64,000 nt of DNA, from contig NZ_QRGB01000001.1 in assembly GCF_003449035.1 (NCBI RefSeq), positions 1,364,001 to 1,428,000 on the forward strand, given 5' to 3'. The translations under genes and the position numbers were made by a program. The notes beneath the pieces are model-generated. The model searched no databases. It saw only the letters and a list, made by a program, of their open reading frames with translations, and was not told where the DNA came from. The DNA is from Pedobacter indicus (GTDB lineage: Bacteria > Bacteroidota > Bacteroidia > Sphingobacteriales > Sphingobacteriaceae). Positions 8,537-16,872 of this stretch are shown here, piece after piece. How positions within the stretch are numbered: the first letter of the stretch is position 1; the number at the start of each line of letters is the position of its first letter.

Positions 8537-8650
8537 ATTTTTAAATTTTGCGTGACATTAGCATTAGTGAAACTGTTTCACCAATTCAACGTTTAAATGC
8601 ATTTCGATTTATAACTACGTAAAGATATTGAAATTTTGATTTGTGAGGAA

Positions 8651-9076
8651 TTATTGGTCGTCCGGTGTTTCGATCGTAACATTCCCTTTCAGAATTTTAG
8701 AGATCGGGCAGCTTCCAGAAATTTCTATTCGCCGTTGTTTAAGCTTATCGTCTACTTCCGTATCACCGAAGGAAATAGATTTATCGATACGGGTTGTGAT
8801 TTCGCCGGTTCTACTGTTAATCCGTTGACCGAGATTTGCTTCTACTGTAATTTCAGGGATATTAAGTTTTTTGTGGTCGATATACATTCTCAATGTTGCT
8901 GCAGTACAAGCCACTAGTGAAGATAAGAGTAAAGTGTGAGGATCTGGACCTAGATCTTTCCCTTCAATTTTTTCGGGCTCATCGGTAATGAATTCACCGT
9001 TTCGCCAGTGAATGGAGGTCTTGTATTTTTGTTCTCCGATTATAGCCTTTACCGGCTTTTCCATGATGTATTTCAT
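8651..9076 (-). CDS. OsmC-family peroxiredoxin-like protein
   Basis: 141 residues (or 137 from the ATG at 9064). OsmC/Ohr proteins reduce organic hydroperoxides through two cysteines. Seen: LLLSSLVACTAATLRMYID with Cys57 at the head of the central helix, and GSCPISKIL with Cys123, the two expected positions. The sequence after the first Cys (TAATLRMYID) and the overall length fit the OsmC subgroup (YhfA-like) rather than Ohr. It lies 15 bases downstream of the GNAT gene on the same strand, so the two are probably one transcript. Cytoplasmic. Confidence 0.9.
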   Translation of the reverse strand: MKYIMEKPVKAIIGEQKYKTSIHWRNGEFITDEPEKIEGKDLGPDPHTLLLSSLVACTAATLRMYIDHKKLNIPEITVEANLGQRINSRTGEITTRIDKSISFGDTEVDDKLKQRRIEISGSCPISKILKGNVTIETPDDQ

Positions 9077-9091
9077 TTCTTAGCGCTCGTT

Positions 9092-9391
9092 TTAATCTTC
9101 TTTTTTAAACCATATATCTTCATATTCCTCAGGTTGACGCTTGAACTGTGCATGCACGAAAGGGCAGAGGGGGACTATTTTTAAGTTGTTCTCACGTGCA
9201 TAGGATACCAGTTCCGTTAATAGTAATTTTGCAAATCCGCGACCTTCGTATTGTGGATCGACTTCAGTATGGTATACGGTTAGTCGAGGTGCATGTACTG
9301 AAATATCCATTTTTCCCGCTTTGTTACCATCTGAGGATAGTTGAATTTCTCCGCGGCCTTTTTCTTCTAATATTACTTTTGTTGTTTCCAT
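9092..9391 (-). CDS. Small GNAT-type N-acetyltransferase (YjdJ-like)
   Basis: 99 residues, the short form of the acetyltransferase fold (GCN5-related, YjdJ/NATD1-like). Seen: EVDPQYEGRGFAKLLLTELVSYARENNLKIVPLCPFV split as the acetyl-CoA-binding loop (Q/G-x-x-G-x-G/A: EGRGFA near residues 48-53) and the final strand IVPLCPFVHAQF. These proteins commonly sit beside OsmC genes in Bacteroidota, as here; the acceptor is not known. A TAGATTTG -7-like box lies about 45 bases upstream of the start. Confidence 0.88.
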   Translation of the reverse strand: METTKVILEEKGRGEIQLSSDGNKAGKMDISVHAPRLTVYHTEVDPQYEGRGFAKLLLTELVSYARENNLKIVPLCPFVHAQFKRQPEEYEDIWFKKED

Positions 9392-9625
9392 ATCAGTGAG
9401 GGTAATGATGTTTGTTATTGAACAAATCTATGGGGATGAAGTTTCGATACGATGCACTTAAGTTAAGAAAGAATGTTCGGGTGCTTCTTATCTAAAAAGT
9501 TGAAGAGTCCATGAACTTTTTTTTATATTAGTTTGATAGAAGCTGATATAACGGTTATCATAACAGTAACGCAGGATACTAAAACAAGCGAGAACGATAG
9601 ACGAACAAGTAAAACCTCAAAATCA

Positions 9626-10147
9626 ATGAAAAGATCAGACATTACAGAACTTCCAGACTATTTCGATTATTATATCAATTTGAATGAGGATATAGAGCTT
9701 ACAGAGGCTTTCGATCAAAGCTTGAGGCAAATTGATGATGTCGACATTGAAGAATTAAAACGTATTGGATTAAAAGTGTATGCGAAAGGGAAGTGGACAG
9801 TCAATCAAATAATACAACATCTGACCGATTGGGAACGTATTTGGTGCTATCGGACAATGCTTGGTGCTCGTCAAGAGGGCTCGCTCCCAAGTGGAAATGA
9901 CCATATTGCTATGGCCGACAATTCAAATGCGAATGATTTAACAATGGAACAGCTGCTTGCAGAACTCCGTGCAGTTCGTGTGGCGACCAAAGCGATGTTT
10001 GACACTTATAATCATGAAACACTTTCAGCAAATTGCAGATTCAAAGACACTCAAATGTCTGTTTTTGCGATGGGTTACAATATTATCGGGCATCAACTCC
10101 ATCATTTCAACATTATTCAAGAGAGGTATTCTCCGCTAGCGGATTGA
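9626..10147 (+). CDS. DinB-family protein
   Basis: 173 residues from the ATG at 9626; the frame is open upstream to a TTG at 9533, but that extension is not conserved-looking. DinB/YfiT-like proteins are four-helix bundles that bind a metal through three histidines; many act in thiol (for example bacillithiol) transfer or are of unknown role. Seen: WTVNQIIQHLTDWERIW with the first His (about residue 64), and GHQLHHFNIIQERY at the C-terminus with the further histidines. Cytoplasmic. No operon partner; followed by a strong terminator. Confidence 0.87.
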   Translation: MKRSDITELPDYFDYYINLNEDIELTEAFDQSLRQIDDVDIEELKRIGLKVYAKGKWTVNQIIQHLTDWERIWCYRTMLGARQEGSLPSGNDHIAMADNSNANDLTMEQLLAELRAVRVATKAMFDTYNHETLSANCRFKDTQMSVFAMGYNIIGHQLHHFNIIQERYSPLAD

Positions 10148-10225
10148 AAATATAGATAACATATTTAGGTCGCTTATCGCAAAAATAGCTTTCATGTTCC
10201 GTACCATCCGCCTTTTAGCCCATAT

Positions 10226-10260
10226 AAAAACCCTGTAAGTTAATTGCTTACAGGGTTTTT
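10226..10260. terminator. Bidirectional intrinsic terminator
   Basis: Perfect 14-base arms (AAAAACCCTGTAAG at 10226-10239, CTTACAGGGTTTTT at 10247-10260) with a 7-base loop and T runs on both strands. It ends the DinB gene on the plus strand and the tRNA on the minus strand. Confidence 0.9.
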
Positions 10261-10263
10261 CAG

Positions 10264-10337
10264 TGCGCCCACCTGGGCTCGAACCAGGGACCAAAAGATT
10301 ATGAGTCTTCTACTCTAACCAACTGAGCTATAGGCGC
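10264..10337 (-). tRNA. tRNA-Met (anticodon CAU)
   Basis: The minus strand folds into a 74-base cloverleaf: acceptor stem GCGCCTA paired with TGGGCGC (one G-U pair), discriminator A, D arm with AGTTGGTTAGA, anticodon loop ACTCATAAT containing CAU, and a T arm CCTGG-TTCGAGC-CCAGG. CCA is not encoded. The first acceptor pair is G-C, so it is not an obvious initiator tRNA; a CAU anticodon could also be the tRNA-Ile2 read after lysidine modification, but the elongator Met reading is more likely. Confidence 0.95.
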
Positions 10338-10364
10338 GGCAATTCTTTTTGGGTTTTGCGATTG

Positions 10365-10372
10365 CAAATGTA
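10365..10372 (-). promoter_or_regulatory. -7 box of the tRNA-Met promoter
   Basis: TACATTTG on the minus strand matches TAnnTTTG exactly and lies 27 bases upstream of the tRNA 5' end. The matching -33 box is not clear. Confidence 0.4.
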
Positions 10373-10401
10373 CATATTTGTATGTAGATATTGAAAAAAA
10401 T

Positions 10402-11031
10402 ATGCAAAATATAAAGAATATCATCTTCGATTATGGTAATGTAATTTTTGAACTGGATTTTCAGAAATTGGAACAGGCGTTTAAGGATATCGGGATTCCG
10501 GATACGGCTTCGTTTTTTACGCATAAAGTGCAGAATGAGCTGTTTGATCAATTGGACCTGGGTTCTATCAGTCCGGCAGAGTTTAGAAATGAGGTGCGAC
10601 GGATAGCTGGAAAACCGGATCTGCTGGATGATGATATTAACAATGCATGGAACGCGCTTTTGGTGGGTATCGCAGAAGGCAATCATGACGTGCTATTGGA
10701 AATGAAGGATAAGTACCGGACTTTTTTGTTGAGCAATAACAATGAAATGCATTATGATTATATTATGCGATACCTGAAAGATAATTTCGATCTGGATGAT
10801 AATTCTTCATTCTTTGAAAAGGATTATTACTCACATCTGATGGGGATGAGGAAACCGAATGCGGAGATTTTTGAATTTGTGTTGAATACGCACGGTTTGG
10901 TGCCTGAAGAGACCTTGTTTATCGATGATAGTCCGCAACACTTGGAGGCGGCAAGTAAGCTGGGAATAAAAACGGCTCTGGTGGAGAGACCAGAGCCGTT
11001 GAGAAATATTGTTGACCGCTTGGGCTTGTAA
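10402..11031 (+). CDS. HAD-superfamily hydrolase, YihX-like
   Basis: 209 residues from the ATG at 10402 (an upstream in-frame start at 10378 overlaps likely promoter DNA). HAD phosphatases remove phosphate from small metabolites; YihX of E. coli acts on alpha-glucose-1-phosphate. Seen: motif I FDYGNVIFELD with the nucleophile Asp10, motif II FLLSNNN, motif III in MRKPNAEIFEFV and motif IV FIDDSPQHLEAA, all in order, plus a helical cap between I and II. The second Asp of the classical DxD is replaced by Gly (DYG), as in this subfamily. Substrate unknown. Confidence 0.9.
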   Translation: MQNIKNIIFDYGNVIFELDFQKLEQAFKDIGIPDTASFFTHKVQNELFDQLDLGSISPAEFRNEVRRIAGKPDLLDDDINNAWNALLVGIAEGNHDVLLEMKDKYRTFLLSNNNEMHYDYIMRYLKDNFDLDDNSSFFEKDYYSHLMGMRKPNAEIFEFVLNTHGLVPEETLFIDDSPQHLEAASKLGIKTALVERPEPLRNIVDRLGL

Positions 11032-11034
11032 CAG

Positions 11035-12243
11035 CTAACGGTTTTGTTTACGTCTTTTGATTTCTTTGGTGATTAGACTAAGCTCACGACTGGTTTGTCC
11101 GGCTACAGAGGTGTTCTCTTGCGCACGACGTATCAAATAGGGCATAACGGAGACAATGGGACCGTAAGGCATGTACTTAGCGACGTTGTAGCCGGCTTCA
11201 GAGAGGTTAAAACTCAAATGATCACTCATCCCTAATAATTGGGCGAAATAGATATTTGAATGACTGTGCTGGATAGCACGCTTGTTCATTTCTTCTGCTA
11301 GAAGATTAGAGCTTTCTTCGTTGTGGGTGCCAGCCATAAAGGCAATCCGGTCTAGATGATCTAGGCAGAAGATGATGGCTGCATTGAAGTCTCTGTCTGA
11401 TGCGGCTTTGTTTGGTTGGATAGGCGATGGGTAGCCTTTTTCTTCTGCGCGTTCGCGTTCGATCTCCATATAAGCACCGCGAACGAGTTTTGCCCCGAGA
11501 TAAAAACCTGCAGTTTCAGCAAAATAGTAGTCTGCTTTGAGAGAGGCTAGCTTATCGTGACGATAGAGCTGGTAGGTATTGTAGACGATGGCTCTTTCAC
11601 GATTGTATTTTTGCATCATCTCTCTGGCAATGTCGTCGAAAACATCTTGAGTCCACGAAAACTCTGCATCGATTAGAACTAATAGATTAGTTTCATAGCA
11701 GCTTCTGCAAATCCGGTCGATGCGTTGTTTGATGCGTTCGAACTCTTGTTCTTCGGAAGGGCTTAGCTCTTCTTTATTATTAACCTTTTCGAATAGTTCG
11801 GTTCTTCCCAATCCGGTTGGCTTGAATACGGAGAACGGGATATTGGGGTCATGTTTTGCCCGTTCGATAGTTCTTAGAATCTCTTGACAGGTTTCGTCAA
11901 AATCGGCTTCTATGTCTTCGCCTTCAACGGAATAGTCAAGGATGGTGTGCACATGGTATTCTGCAAGCGAATTGATGGCTTGTTCACAGTCTTCGATGGT
12001 TTGTCCGCCACAAAACTGGTGGAAAATGGTTTTCTTGATAATCCCTTTGATGGGTAACCCGATCCGTAAAGCTAGATTAGCTAGAGGACTGCCTACTCTA
12101 ACAAGCGTGTTGCTTGAGATTAACTTGAATAGCCAGTAGGCTTGTTTAAGATCAGCGTCTGTCTTGCTCTTGAATGCAATTTCGGTATTGTCGAATGACA
12201 AGGCTTGCTTGCTTTCTGGAACCGCTGAAAGGTGTGTTTTCAT
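11035..12243 (-). CDS. Proline dehydrogenase
   Basis: 402 residues: a stand-alone FAD-dependent PRODH domain that oxidises proline to pyrroline-5-carboxylate, the first step of proline catabolism. Seen: the barrel region starting near residue 85, LVRGAYMEIERERAEEKGYP (the RGAYx(E) signature), and YMPYGPIVSVMPYLIRRAQEN near the C-terminus with the Arg pair that binds the proline carboxylate. There is no fused P5C dehydrogenase, as is normal in Bacteroidota. It is divergent from the S4 gene. A TAACTTTG box ends 4 bases before the ATG, so the transcript is probably leaderless. Confidence 0.95.
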   Translation of the reverse strand: MKTHLSAVPESKQALSFDNTEIAFKSKTDADLKQAYWLFKLISSNTLVRVGSPLANLALRIGLPIKGIIKKTIFHQFCGGQTIEDCEQAINSLAEYHVHTILDYSVEGEDIEADFDETCQEILRTIERAKHDPNIPFSVFKPTGLGRTELFEKVNNKEELSPSEEQEFERIKQRIDRICRSCYETNLLVLIDAEFSWTQDVFDDIAREMMQKYNRERAIVYNTYQLYRHDKLASLKADYYFAETAGFYLGAKLVRGAYMEIERERAEEKGYPSPIQPNKAASDRDFNAAIIFCLDHLDRIAFMAGTHNEESSNLLAEEMNKRAIQHSHSNIYFAQLLGMSDHLSFNLSEAGYNVAKYMPYGPIVSVMPYLIRRAQENTSVAGQTSRELSLITKEIKRRKQNR

Positions 12244-12247
12244 TGGA

Positions 12248-12255
12248 CAAAGTTA
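12248..12255 (-). promoter_or_regulatory. -7 box directly ahead of the proline dehydrogenase start
   Basis: TAACTTTG on the minus strand fits the Bacteroidota -7 consensus and lies only 4 bases from the ATG at 12243. Transcription would start at the A of the ATG or within a base or two. Confidence 0.45.
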
Positions 12256-12313
12256 AAAATAAATTGGTTTAAAATAGTGAGCGATTTTAAGCGTTTTTTG
12301 TAACTTCGGCGCT

Positions 12314-12520
12314 ATGACTGAATTTAAAATTGATTCTGAATTTATTCCCTTGATTTCTTTATTAAAGGCTACAGGCTTGGTGGAAAATGGCGGCGAGGCA
12401 CAGGCTGTAGTGACGGAGGGTTTGGTGAAACGCGATGGTGAAGTAGAACTGCGGAAGCGCTTTAAAGTGAGACCTGGGATGAAAGTAGAGTTTGCAGGAC
12501 ACACAATCAAAGTGATATAA
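12314..12520 (+). CDS. S4-domain RNA-binding protein, YbcJ/YaaA-like
   Basis: 68 residues, a single S4 RNA-binding fold as in E. coli YbcJ. Seen: FIPLISLLKATGLVENGGEA with the helix pair, then VVTEGLVKRDGEVELRKRFKVRPGMKVEF, the S4 signature with its basic strand. It probably binds structured RNA, perhaps on the ribosome. It is followed after 25 bases by aroB on the same strand. A TAACTTCG -7-like box (12301-12308) ends 5 bases before the start. Confidence 0.88.
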   Translation: MTEFKIDSEFIPLISLLKATGLVENGGEAQAVVTEGLVKRDGEVELRKRFKVRPGMKVEFAGHTIKVI

Positions 12521-12545
12521 GCGAATTAAGGTTTTGACGATAAAT

Positions 12546-13604
12546 ATGGAAAATATACAAAGCATAGGTTATTCGGTTGTTTTTGACGATGATTTTAAGC
12601 ATCTGGGCGATTTGTTGGCCGAAAGGAAATATGATAAGGTATTTGTGTTGACAGACCGGAATACTGGTGAGTTTTGTTTGCCGGTATTGACTAAATTGAT
12701 GCCGGCTGATTTTAAATATGATATTATTGAGGTTGATCCTGGGGAGGAAAATAAGAATATTGATTTCTGCATTGGGGTTTGGAAGATGTTGCTTGATTTT
12801 GGTGCAGAGAGAAATTCTCTGATGATTAATTTAGGCGGTGGAGTAGTGACCGACCTGGGTGGCTTTGCGGCTTCGACTTATAAGAGAGGGATAGACTTTA
12901 TTCAGGTTCCGACTAGCTTGTTGTCCCAGGTGGATGCTTCAGTTGGGGGAAAGACTGGCATCGACCTGGATTCGGTTAAGAATATTATAGGCACGTTTAC
13001 TCAGCCTCAGGCGGTGTATATTCATACTGAATTTTTGAAAACGCTGGATCAGAGGCAGCTTGTTTCTGGCTTTGCTGAGATGATTAAGCATGGGTTTATT
13101 TTTGATGCTGACTATTTCCAGGCATTGAAAGCTTTCGATTTTGAGAATCCGGATGCTGGGTTGATTTACCGCTCTGTGGAGATTAAGAATGAGGTGGTGA
13201 CAGAGGACCCAAAAGAGAAGGGTTTGAGAAAGATTTTGAATTTTGGACATACCATTGGCCATGCGGTGGAAACTTATTCGATTGAGAATGATGCGGAGCC
13301 TTTATTGCACGGGGAAGCAATTGCTGTGGGGATGATCTGTGAGGCTTTTCTTTCGCATAAGCATAATGGATTAAGGGCAGAGCAGTTGGAAGAATTGGTT
13401 CAATATATCCGCTCTGTATTTCCAAGTTATGAATTAAAATCTGCGAGCTTTGAGAGTCTGTTGGAAATCATGAAGAATGATAAAAAGAATGTGGGGGGGA
13501 GAATTGGTTTTGCTCTGTTGCAAGAAATAGGTAAATGCAGCTTTAACTTATATCTTGAAGAGGATAAAATTAAAGACGCATTTACCTATTACCAGTCTTT
13601 ATAA
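12546..13604 (+). CDS. aroB: 3-dehydroquinate synthase
   Basis: Second step of the shikimate pathway: DAHP to 3-dehydroquinate, NAD- and zinc-dependent. 352 residues from the ATG at 12546; the frame also has a TTG at 12534. Seen: the NAD-binding glycine-rich NLGGGVVTDLGGFAAS, the active-site stretch QVPTSLLSQVDASVGGKTGID, SGFAEMIKHGFI, and FGHTIGHAVE with metal-binding histidines. Probably cotranscribed with the S4 gene. Its stop codon overlaps that of the convergent TonB receptor gene by six bases. Confidence 0.97.
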   Translation: MENIQSIGYSVVFDDDFKHLGDLLAERKYDKVFVLTDRNTGEFCLPVLTKLMPADFKYDIIEVDPGEENKNIDFCIGVWKMLLDFGAERNSLMINLGGGVVTDLGGFAASTYKRGIDFIQVPTSLLSQVDASVGGKTGIDLDSVKNIIGTFTQPQAVYIHTEFLKTLDQRQLVSGFAEMIKHGFIFDADYFQALKAFDFENPDAGLIYRSVEIKNEVVTEDPKEKGLRKILNFGHTIGHAVETYSIENDAEPLLHGEAIAVGMICEAFLSHKHNGLRAEQLEELVQYIRSVFPSYELKSASFESLLEIMKNDKKNVGGRIGFALLQEIGKCSFNLYLEEDKIKDAFTYYQSL

Positions 13605-15464
13605 ACTGACTTTTATACCGAGGTTATACCATCTTCCAGGCATAGGCGTAGCAGCTACTTCGATGTATTCGGTATCGAAGAGGTTGCTCGCATTCGCGAA
13701 GATAGCGTAGGAGCGCCAGTGATAGCTGACTCTGGCATCGGTAATGAAATAGCTTTTGTAATTGATGCGTTCTTGAAAACGCTCGGTTAGGGTTACGTTA
13801 AATCCTTCATAGCCAAGTGTTGCTTTTGCTACTAATTGATGACGCAGGCTTTCGATAGCGTATTTGGATAGATTAGATTCAGGATCTTTACTTTCTAGAA
13901 CCGGATCAAGATAGGTGTAGGAAAGACCGGTCATTAAATTAATGCGATTTAGCTGACTGCGATAATCGATGCTCATGTTTAGACCATTCACCGTATTCTT
14001 GAGAAAGTTTTCGGAGCGCCAAGGTTGTTCCTCGTTTAAGCGTACCCAATCGATAAAGTCATCTACCGAGCGATGGAAGTAGCTTGCGTTCATACGGACT
14101 TTATCGTTGTTATATTTGATCCCTCCTTCAGCATACCATGATTTTTCTGCCTCGAGGTTTTCATTGCCGACATTGCTGGGGGTATCGTAGTATAAGTCGG
14201 TTAACGAAGGAATTCTCTGACCGGTACCGGTATTAACATATAGATTCCAGTAAGAGTTGATGCTGTAGCCTAAATCTAAACCGGGGTATACCTGCCAGCC
14301 GAATGCGCTATTGTAGTTGACATAAGCGCCGGCATTGATCTGAAAGTCTTTGATCTGTTCGGTTCCGAATTCAGCATAGATCCCAACATTTTTACGGGTA
14401 TGGTCGCCGATGTTGGAGCTGTTGATCTTTTCAAAGCGTGCTTCTGCTCCAAAACCAAAATCACCAAAGTCGGTCCGGTAGTTTGCATTTAGCTCCGGAC
14501 TGAGTACATGGGTGTAATGTTGGTTCCTGGCGGTGGCAAGGTCGTTTCGATAAAAACGATAGTCGTCATAATTGTAACGATAGTTGATTCTTGGGGATAT
14601 GCTTAGCCGATCATTTACTTGATTGGAATAGGTGACAGATCCGATGCCTGTCTGAACAATTTCAAGTGCTTCTTTGTCAATGGGCGCAGCGTAATAACCA
14701 TTAGCTCCAAAATTATTGTAAATATAGCCGGCCATGATAGATAGACGCTCACGCGGGCTTAACTGCACGTTGCCTTGGTAAAACAGTTTGTGATTTTTAA
14801 AGGCTGTATTATAGCGGTGTCCAGAACCACTTTGAAGATCGCCGGAAAGGAGATGATTTTGGTTTTCATCGGCATAGCTTCCGGCTATTTGGATGCCTTT
14901 TGATGAATAAATTTTATCAGGGTTTTCTTCGTTGTCTTTAAAATTGGTTCCGGTGTTGGCCTGAGCTTCGATTCCGGTTCGGTTGGGTTTGACAGTCACG
15001 ATGTTGATAGCACCGGTAAGGCTGTTGATTCCGTAGATTCTGGCGGCTGAGCCTTTGAGTACTTCAATTCTTTCGATGATGCCGATTGATACAGGAAGGT
15101 TCATGGTGTTGTGCCCCGTTTGGGGGTCGACCATCTTTACGCCGTTTAATAAGATGATCGTTTGCTCGAAGGTTCCGCCATCGATGCTGATGTCAGTTTG
15201 TGCGCCCCATGGACCTCGTTGTCTGACGTCGACTCCGGAAACATAGCTTAGGAGCTCGTTTACGGATTGGACAGGGAGTGTCTTAATTTGTTCTTTGTCA
15301 AGAATGTACACATTTCTGTTTTGGCCTGTAACGGGTAGCTGTAACCTGTTTTCGGTGATGACAACTTCATTAAGTGTCTGATCGTTCGTGTCTGAGCTAA
15401 TCTGTGCCTGTGCTGCAAAAATAGGAGCAGAGGCTGCAACGGTAAGGAGTAGTTTTCTTATCAT
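13599..15464 (-). CDS. TonB-dependent outer membrane receptor, BtuB/colicin-receptor type
   Basis: 621 residues from the ATG at 15464, giving a typical signal peptide (MIRKLLLTVAASAPIFAAQA). Seen: a TonB-box-like NEVVITE soon after the mature start, a plug with SVNELLSYVSGVDVRQRGPWGAQTDISIDGG-type spacing (DISIDGGTFEQTIILLNGVKM), the IERIEVLKGSAARIYG motif, and a beta-barrel ending in aromatic-rich strands with terminal Leu. It lacks the carboxypeptidase-like extension of SusC proteins. No cobalamin riboswitch was seen upstream. It follows the phospholipase-like gene after 50 bases on the same strand, so they may act together. Ligand unknown. Confidence 0.92.
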   Translation of the reverse strand: MIRKLLLTVAASAPIFAAQAQISSDTNDQTLNEVVITENRLQLPVTGQNRNVYILDKEQIKTLPVQSVNELLSYVSGVDVRQRGPWGAQTDISIDGGTFEQTIILLNGVKMVDPQTGHNTMNLPVSIGIIERIEVLKGSAARIYGINSLTGAINIVTVKPNRTGIEAQANTGTNFKDNEENPDKIYSSKGIQIAGSYADENQNHLLSGDLQSGSGHRYNTAFKNHKLFYQGNVQLSPRERLSIMAGYIYNNFGANGYYAAPIDKEALEIVQTGIGSVTYSNQVNDRLSISPRINYRYNYDDYRFYRNDLATARNQHYTHVLSPELNANYRTDFGDFGFGAEARFEKINSSNIGDHTRKNVGIYAEFGTEQIKDFQINAGAYVNYNSAFGWQVYPGLDLGYSINSYWNLYVNTGTGQRIPSLTDLYYDTPSNVGNENLEAEKSWYAEGGIKYNNDKVRMNASYFHRSVDDFIDWVRLNEEQPWRSENFLKNTVNGLNMSIDYRSQLNRINLMTGLSYTYLDPVLESKDPESNLSKYAIESLRHQLVAKATLGYEGFNVTLTERFQERINYKSYFITDARVSYHWRSYAIFANASNLFDTEYIEVAATPMPGRWYNLGIKVSL

Positions 15465-15514
15465 AAACAAAAAATTGAGCGCCAAAAGTAAGAATATTTT
15501 CCACAAATGGAACT

Positions 15515-16375
15515 CTATAGATCAGGTTGACCGGCGTCGACCCAGGCGGTATACCAATAACTGCCGATGGAGAGGATAGAGGCCTGCATCTGTCTTTCGA
15601 CCATTCCGCCAAGTGCTTCGTGATAGCTACGGGAGTAATTTTTTGAGTAGGTTCGGATCAAAATATTGTTTCTGGTTTCATAGATAAACTTCTGATCGGG
15701 AGCTGTGAGACTGTCCAACTGTTTTTCGATGTGCAAGAGCGTATCAGTTAATAATGAGCTGCTTTTGACGATATCCCATGCGTGAGATAGGGGTTGTTCG
15801 ATATAAGAAGCGCGACCGACGAAGTAATTGTATTCATGAGCAAAGAGTTCGGGTAGTCTGCTTTCCCAAAAGCCATGAATGCCTTCTTGCCCACTAAGTT
15901 GTCCATTGTAGTTTTCAGTAGTGTGAAGCGGTGAATGTGCATCAGCGATGTAATGACCGATATCTGCCGAAATTCTTAAAATCTGATTGATATTTTTTTC
16001 TTTGAAAGCTTCGACCAATTGATAATAGCTGAGGTGAATTTGCCAGGGCACGATGCCACGCTTGCGCAAGCTGTCTTCAGAGAATTTTGCCACCGCCTCA
16101 TCCCACCGTTTGGGAATGCTTTCGAAGGGGTCGGGCCCGTAGGTATCAATATCAATAAAATGACGTTCTGCCTCGCCCGGACTGACATAGCGCCTTTTAT
16201 CGGGATTTACGGAATTTTCGCTTATATACTCGATGTTGTTTTTGTAAAATTTTGATAATGAGCTGGGTAAGGTGTATACGGCAGCACGGTTAATAATTCG
16301 GTGAGCGTGAAACCCCCATGAACTTAATGTTGTGATTAGAAAAGCTGCAAAGCCATAAATAAACAAGTATCGCAT
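15515..16375 (-). CDS. Zinc-dependent phospholipase C / S1-P1 nuclease-like protein, exported
   Basis: 286 residues. Seen: a signal peptide (about residues 1-19) cut just before WGFHAHR, which supplies the N-terminal Trp and first His ligands expected for the trinuclear zinc site of the phospholipase C/P1 nuclease fold; AERHFIDID; SADIGHYIADAHSPLHTTENYNG with more His/Asp ligands; and GIHGFWESRLPELF. These residues match the zinc ligands of the family in order, so an active hydrolase is likely, but lipid versus nucleic-acid substrate cannot be decided. Many Bacteroidota carry this protein upstream of a TonB receptor, as seen here. Confidence 0.85.
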   Translation of the reverse strand: MRYLFIYGFAAFLITTLSSWGFHAHRIINRAAVYTLPSSLSKFYKNNIEYISENSVNPDKRRYVSPGEAERHFIDIDTYGPDPFESIPKRWDEAVAKFSEDSLRKRGIVPWQIHLSYYQLVEAFKEKNINQILRISADIGHYIADAHSPLHTTENYNGQLSGQEGIHGFWESRLPELFAHEYNYFVGRASYIEQPLSHAWDIVKSSSLLTDTLLHIEKQLDSLTAPDQKFIYETRNNILIRTYSKNYSRSYHEALGGMVERQMQASILSIGSYWYTAWVDAGQPDL

Positions 16376-16444
16376 CTTCCAAATTTAAAAGACACTAACA
16401 TAGCAAGCCGGCAGCAATTTTCAAAAGAATAAATTTTTAAAAAG

Positions 16445-16476
16445 TTTGATAATTTAAAATGTTCACGCTATATTTG
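16445..16476 (+). promoter_or_regulatory. Promoter of rpsT
   Basis: TTTG (16445-16448), 20-base spacer, TATATTTG (16469-16476): a full match to the Bacteroidota housekeeping consensus. The sequence after it, GCAGTCCGAAA, is nearly identical to that after the atpD promoter. Confidence 0.8.
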
Positions 16477-16514
16477 CAGTCCGAAAAACATAATTGGATA
16501 AACTAAGCTAAAAA

Positions 16515-16769
16515 ATGGCAAATCATAAATCAGCGATAAAGAGAATCAGAGCAAACGCTGCGAAGCGCTTAAGAAATCGTTACCAAGCTAAAACAACTCG
16601 TAATGCTATTAAGAAGTTGCGTTCAACTACTTCTAAAGAAGAGGCAGTAGCACAATTACCAGTTGTTGTTTCTATGCTAGATCGTTTGGCAAAGAAAAAT
16701 GTTATTCATAAAAAGAAAGCTAGTAATAACAAATCGCGCTTAACCAAATTTGTTAATACCTTATCATAA
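16515..16769 (+). CDS. rpsT: 30S ribosomal protein S20
   Basis: 84 residues, Lys/Arg-rich helical protein that binds 16S rRNA in the small subunit body. Seen: [22 protein letters not shown] at the start (split [18 protein letters not shown]) and [20 protein letters not shown] at the end, the S20 signatures. It is monocistronic, with a strong promoter about 40 bases upstream and a terminator about 36 bases downstream. Confidence 0.98.
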   Translation: MANHKSAIKRIRANAAKRLRNRYQAKTTRNAIKKLRSTTSKEEAVAQLPVVVSMLDRLAKKNVIHKKKASNNKSRLTKFVNTLS

Positions 16770-16805
16770 ATCAATTTGATTGGATATTTAAGAGATTAAA
16801 TACAA

Positions 16806-16848
16806 AACAACAAAAAGGGCTACCGAAACGGTAGCCCTTTTTGTTGTT
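16806..16848. terminator. Strong bidirectional terminator after rpsT
   Basis: Perfect 20-base arms (16806-16825 and 16829-16848, core GGGCTACCG/CGGTAGCCC) with a 3-base AAA loop and T-rich ends on both strands. Serves rpsT and the convergent DUF1080 gene. Confidence 0.95.
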
Positions 16849-16872
16849 CGTTGATTCTTTTATTTCTTAGTC

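Noticed and set aside
9550-9570. GTTATCATAAC palindrome upstream of DinB as an operator
   Set aside because: Only an 11-base imperfect context without promoter; cannot be linked to any regulator in the window.
9533-9625. Extension of the DinB gene to a TTG at 9533
   Set aside because: The added 31 residues are not like the DinB fold and the ATG at 9626 gives the normal length.
15465-15560. Cobalamin riboswitch ahead of the BtuB-like receptor
   Set aside because: Only 50 bases lie between the two genes, too short for a B12 riboswitch, and no B12-box is visible.
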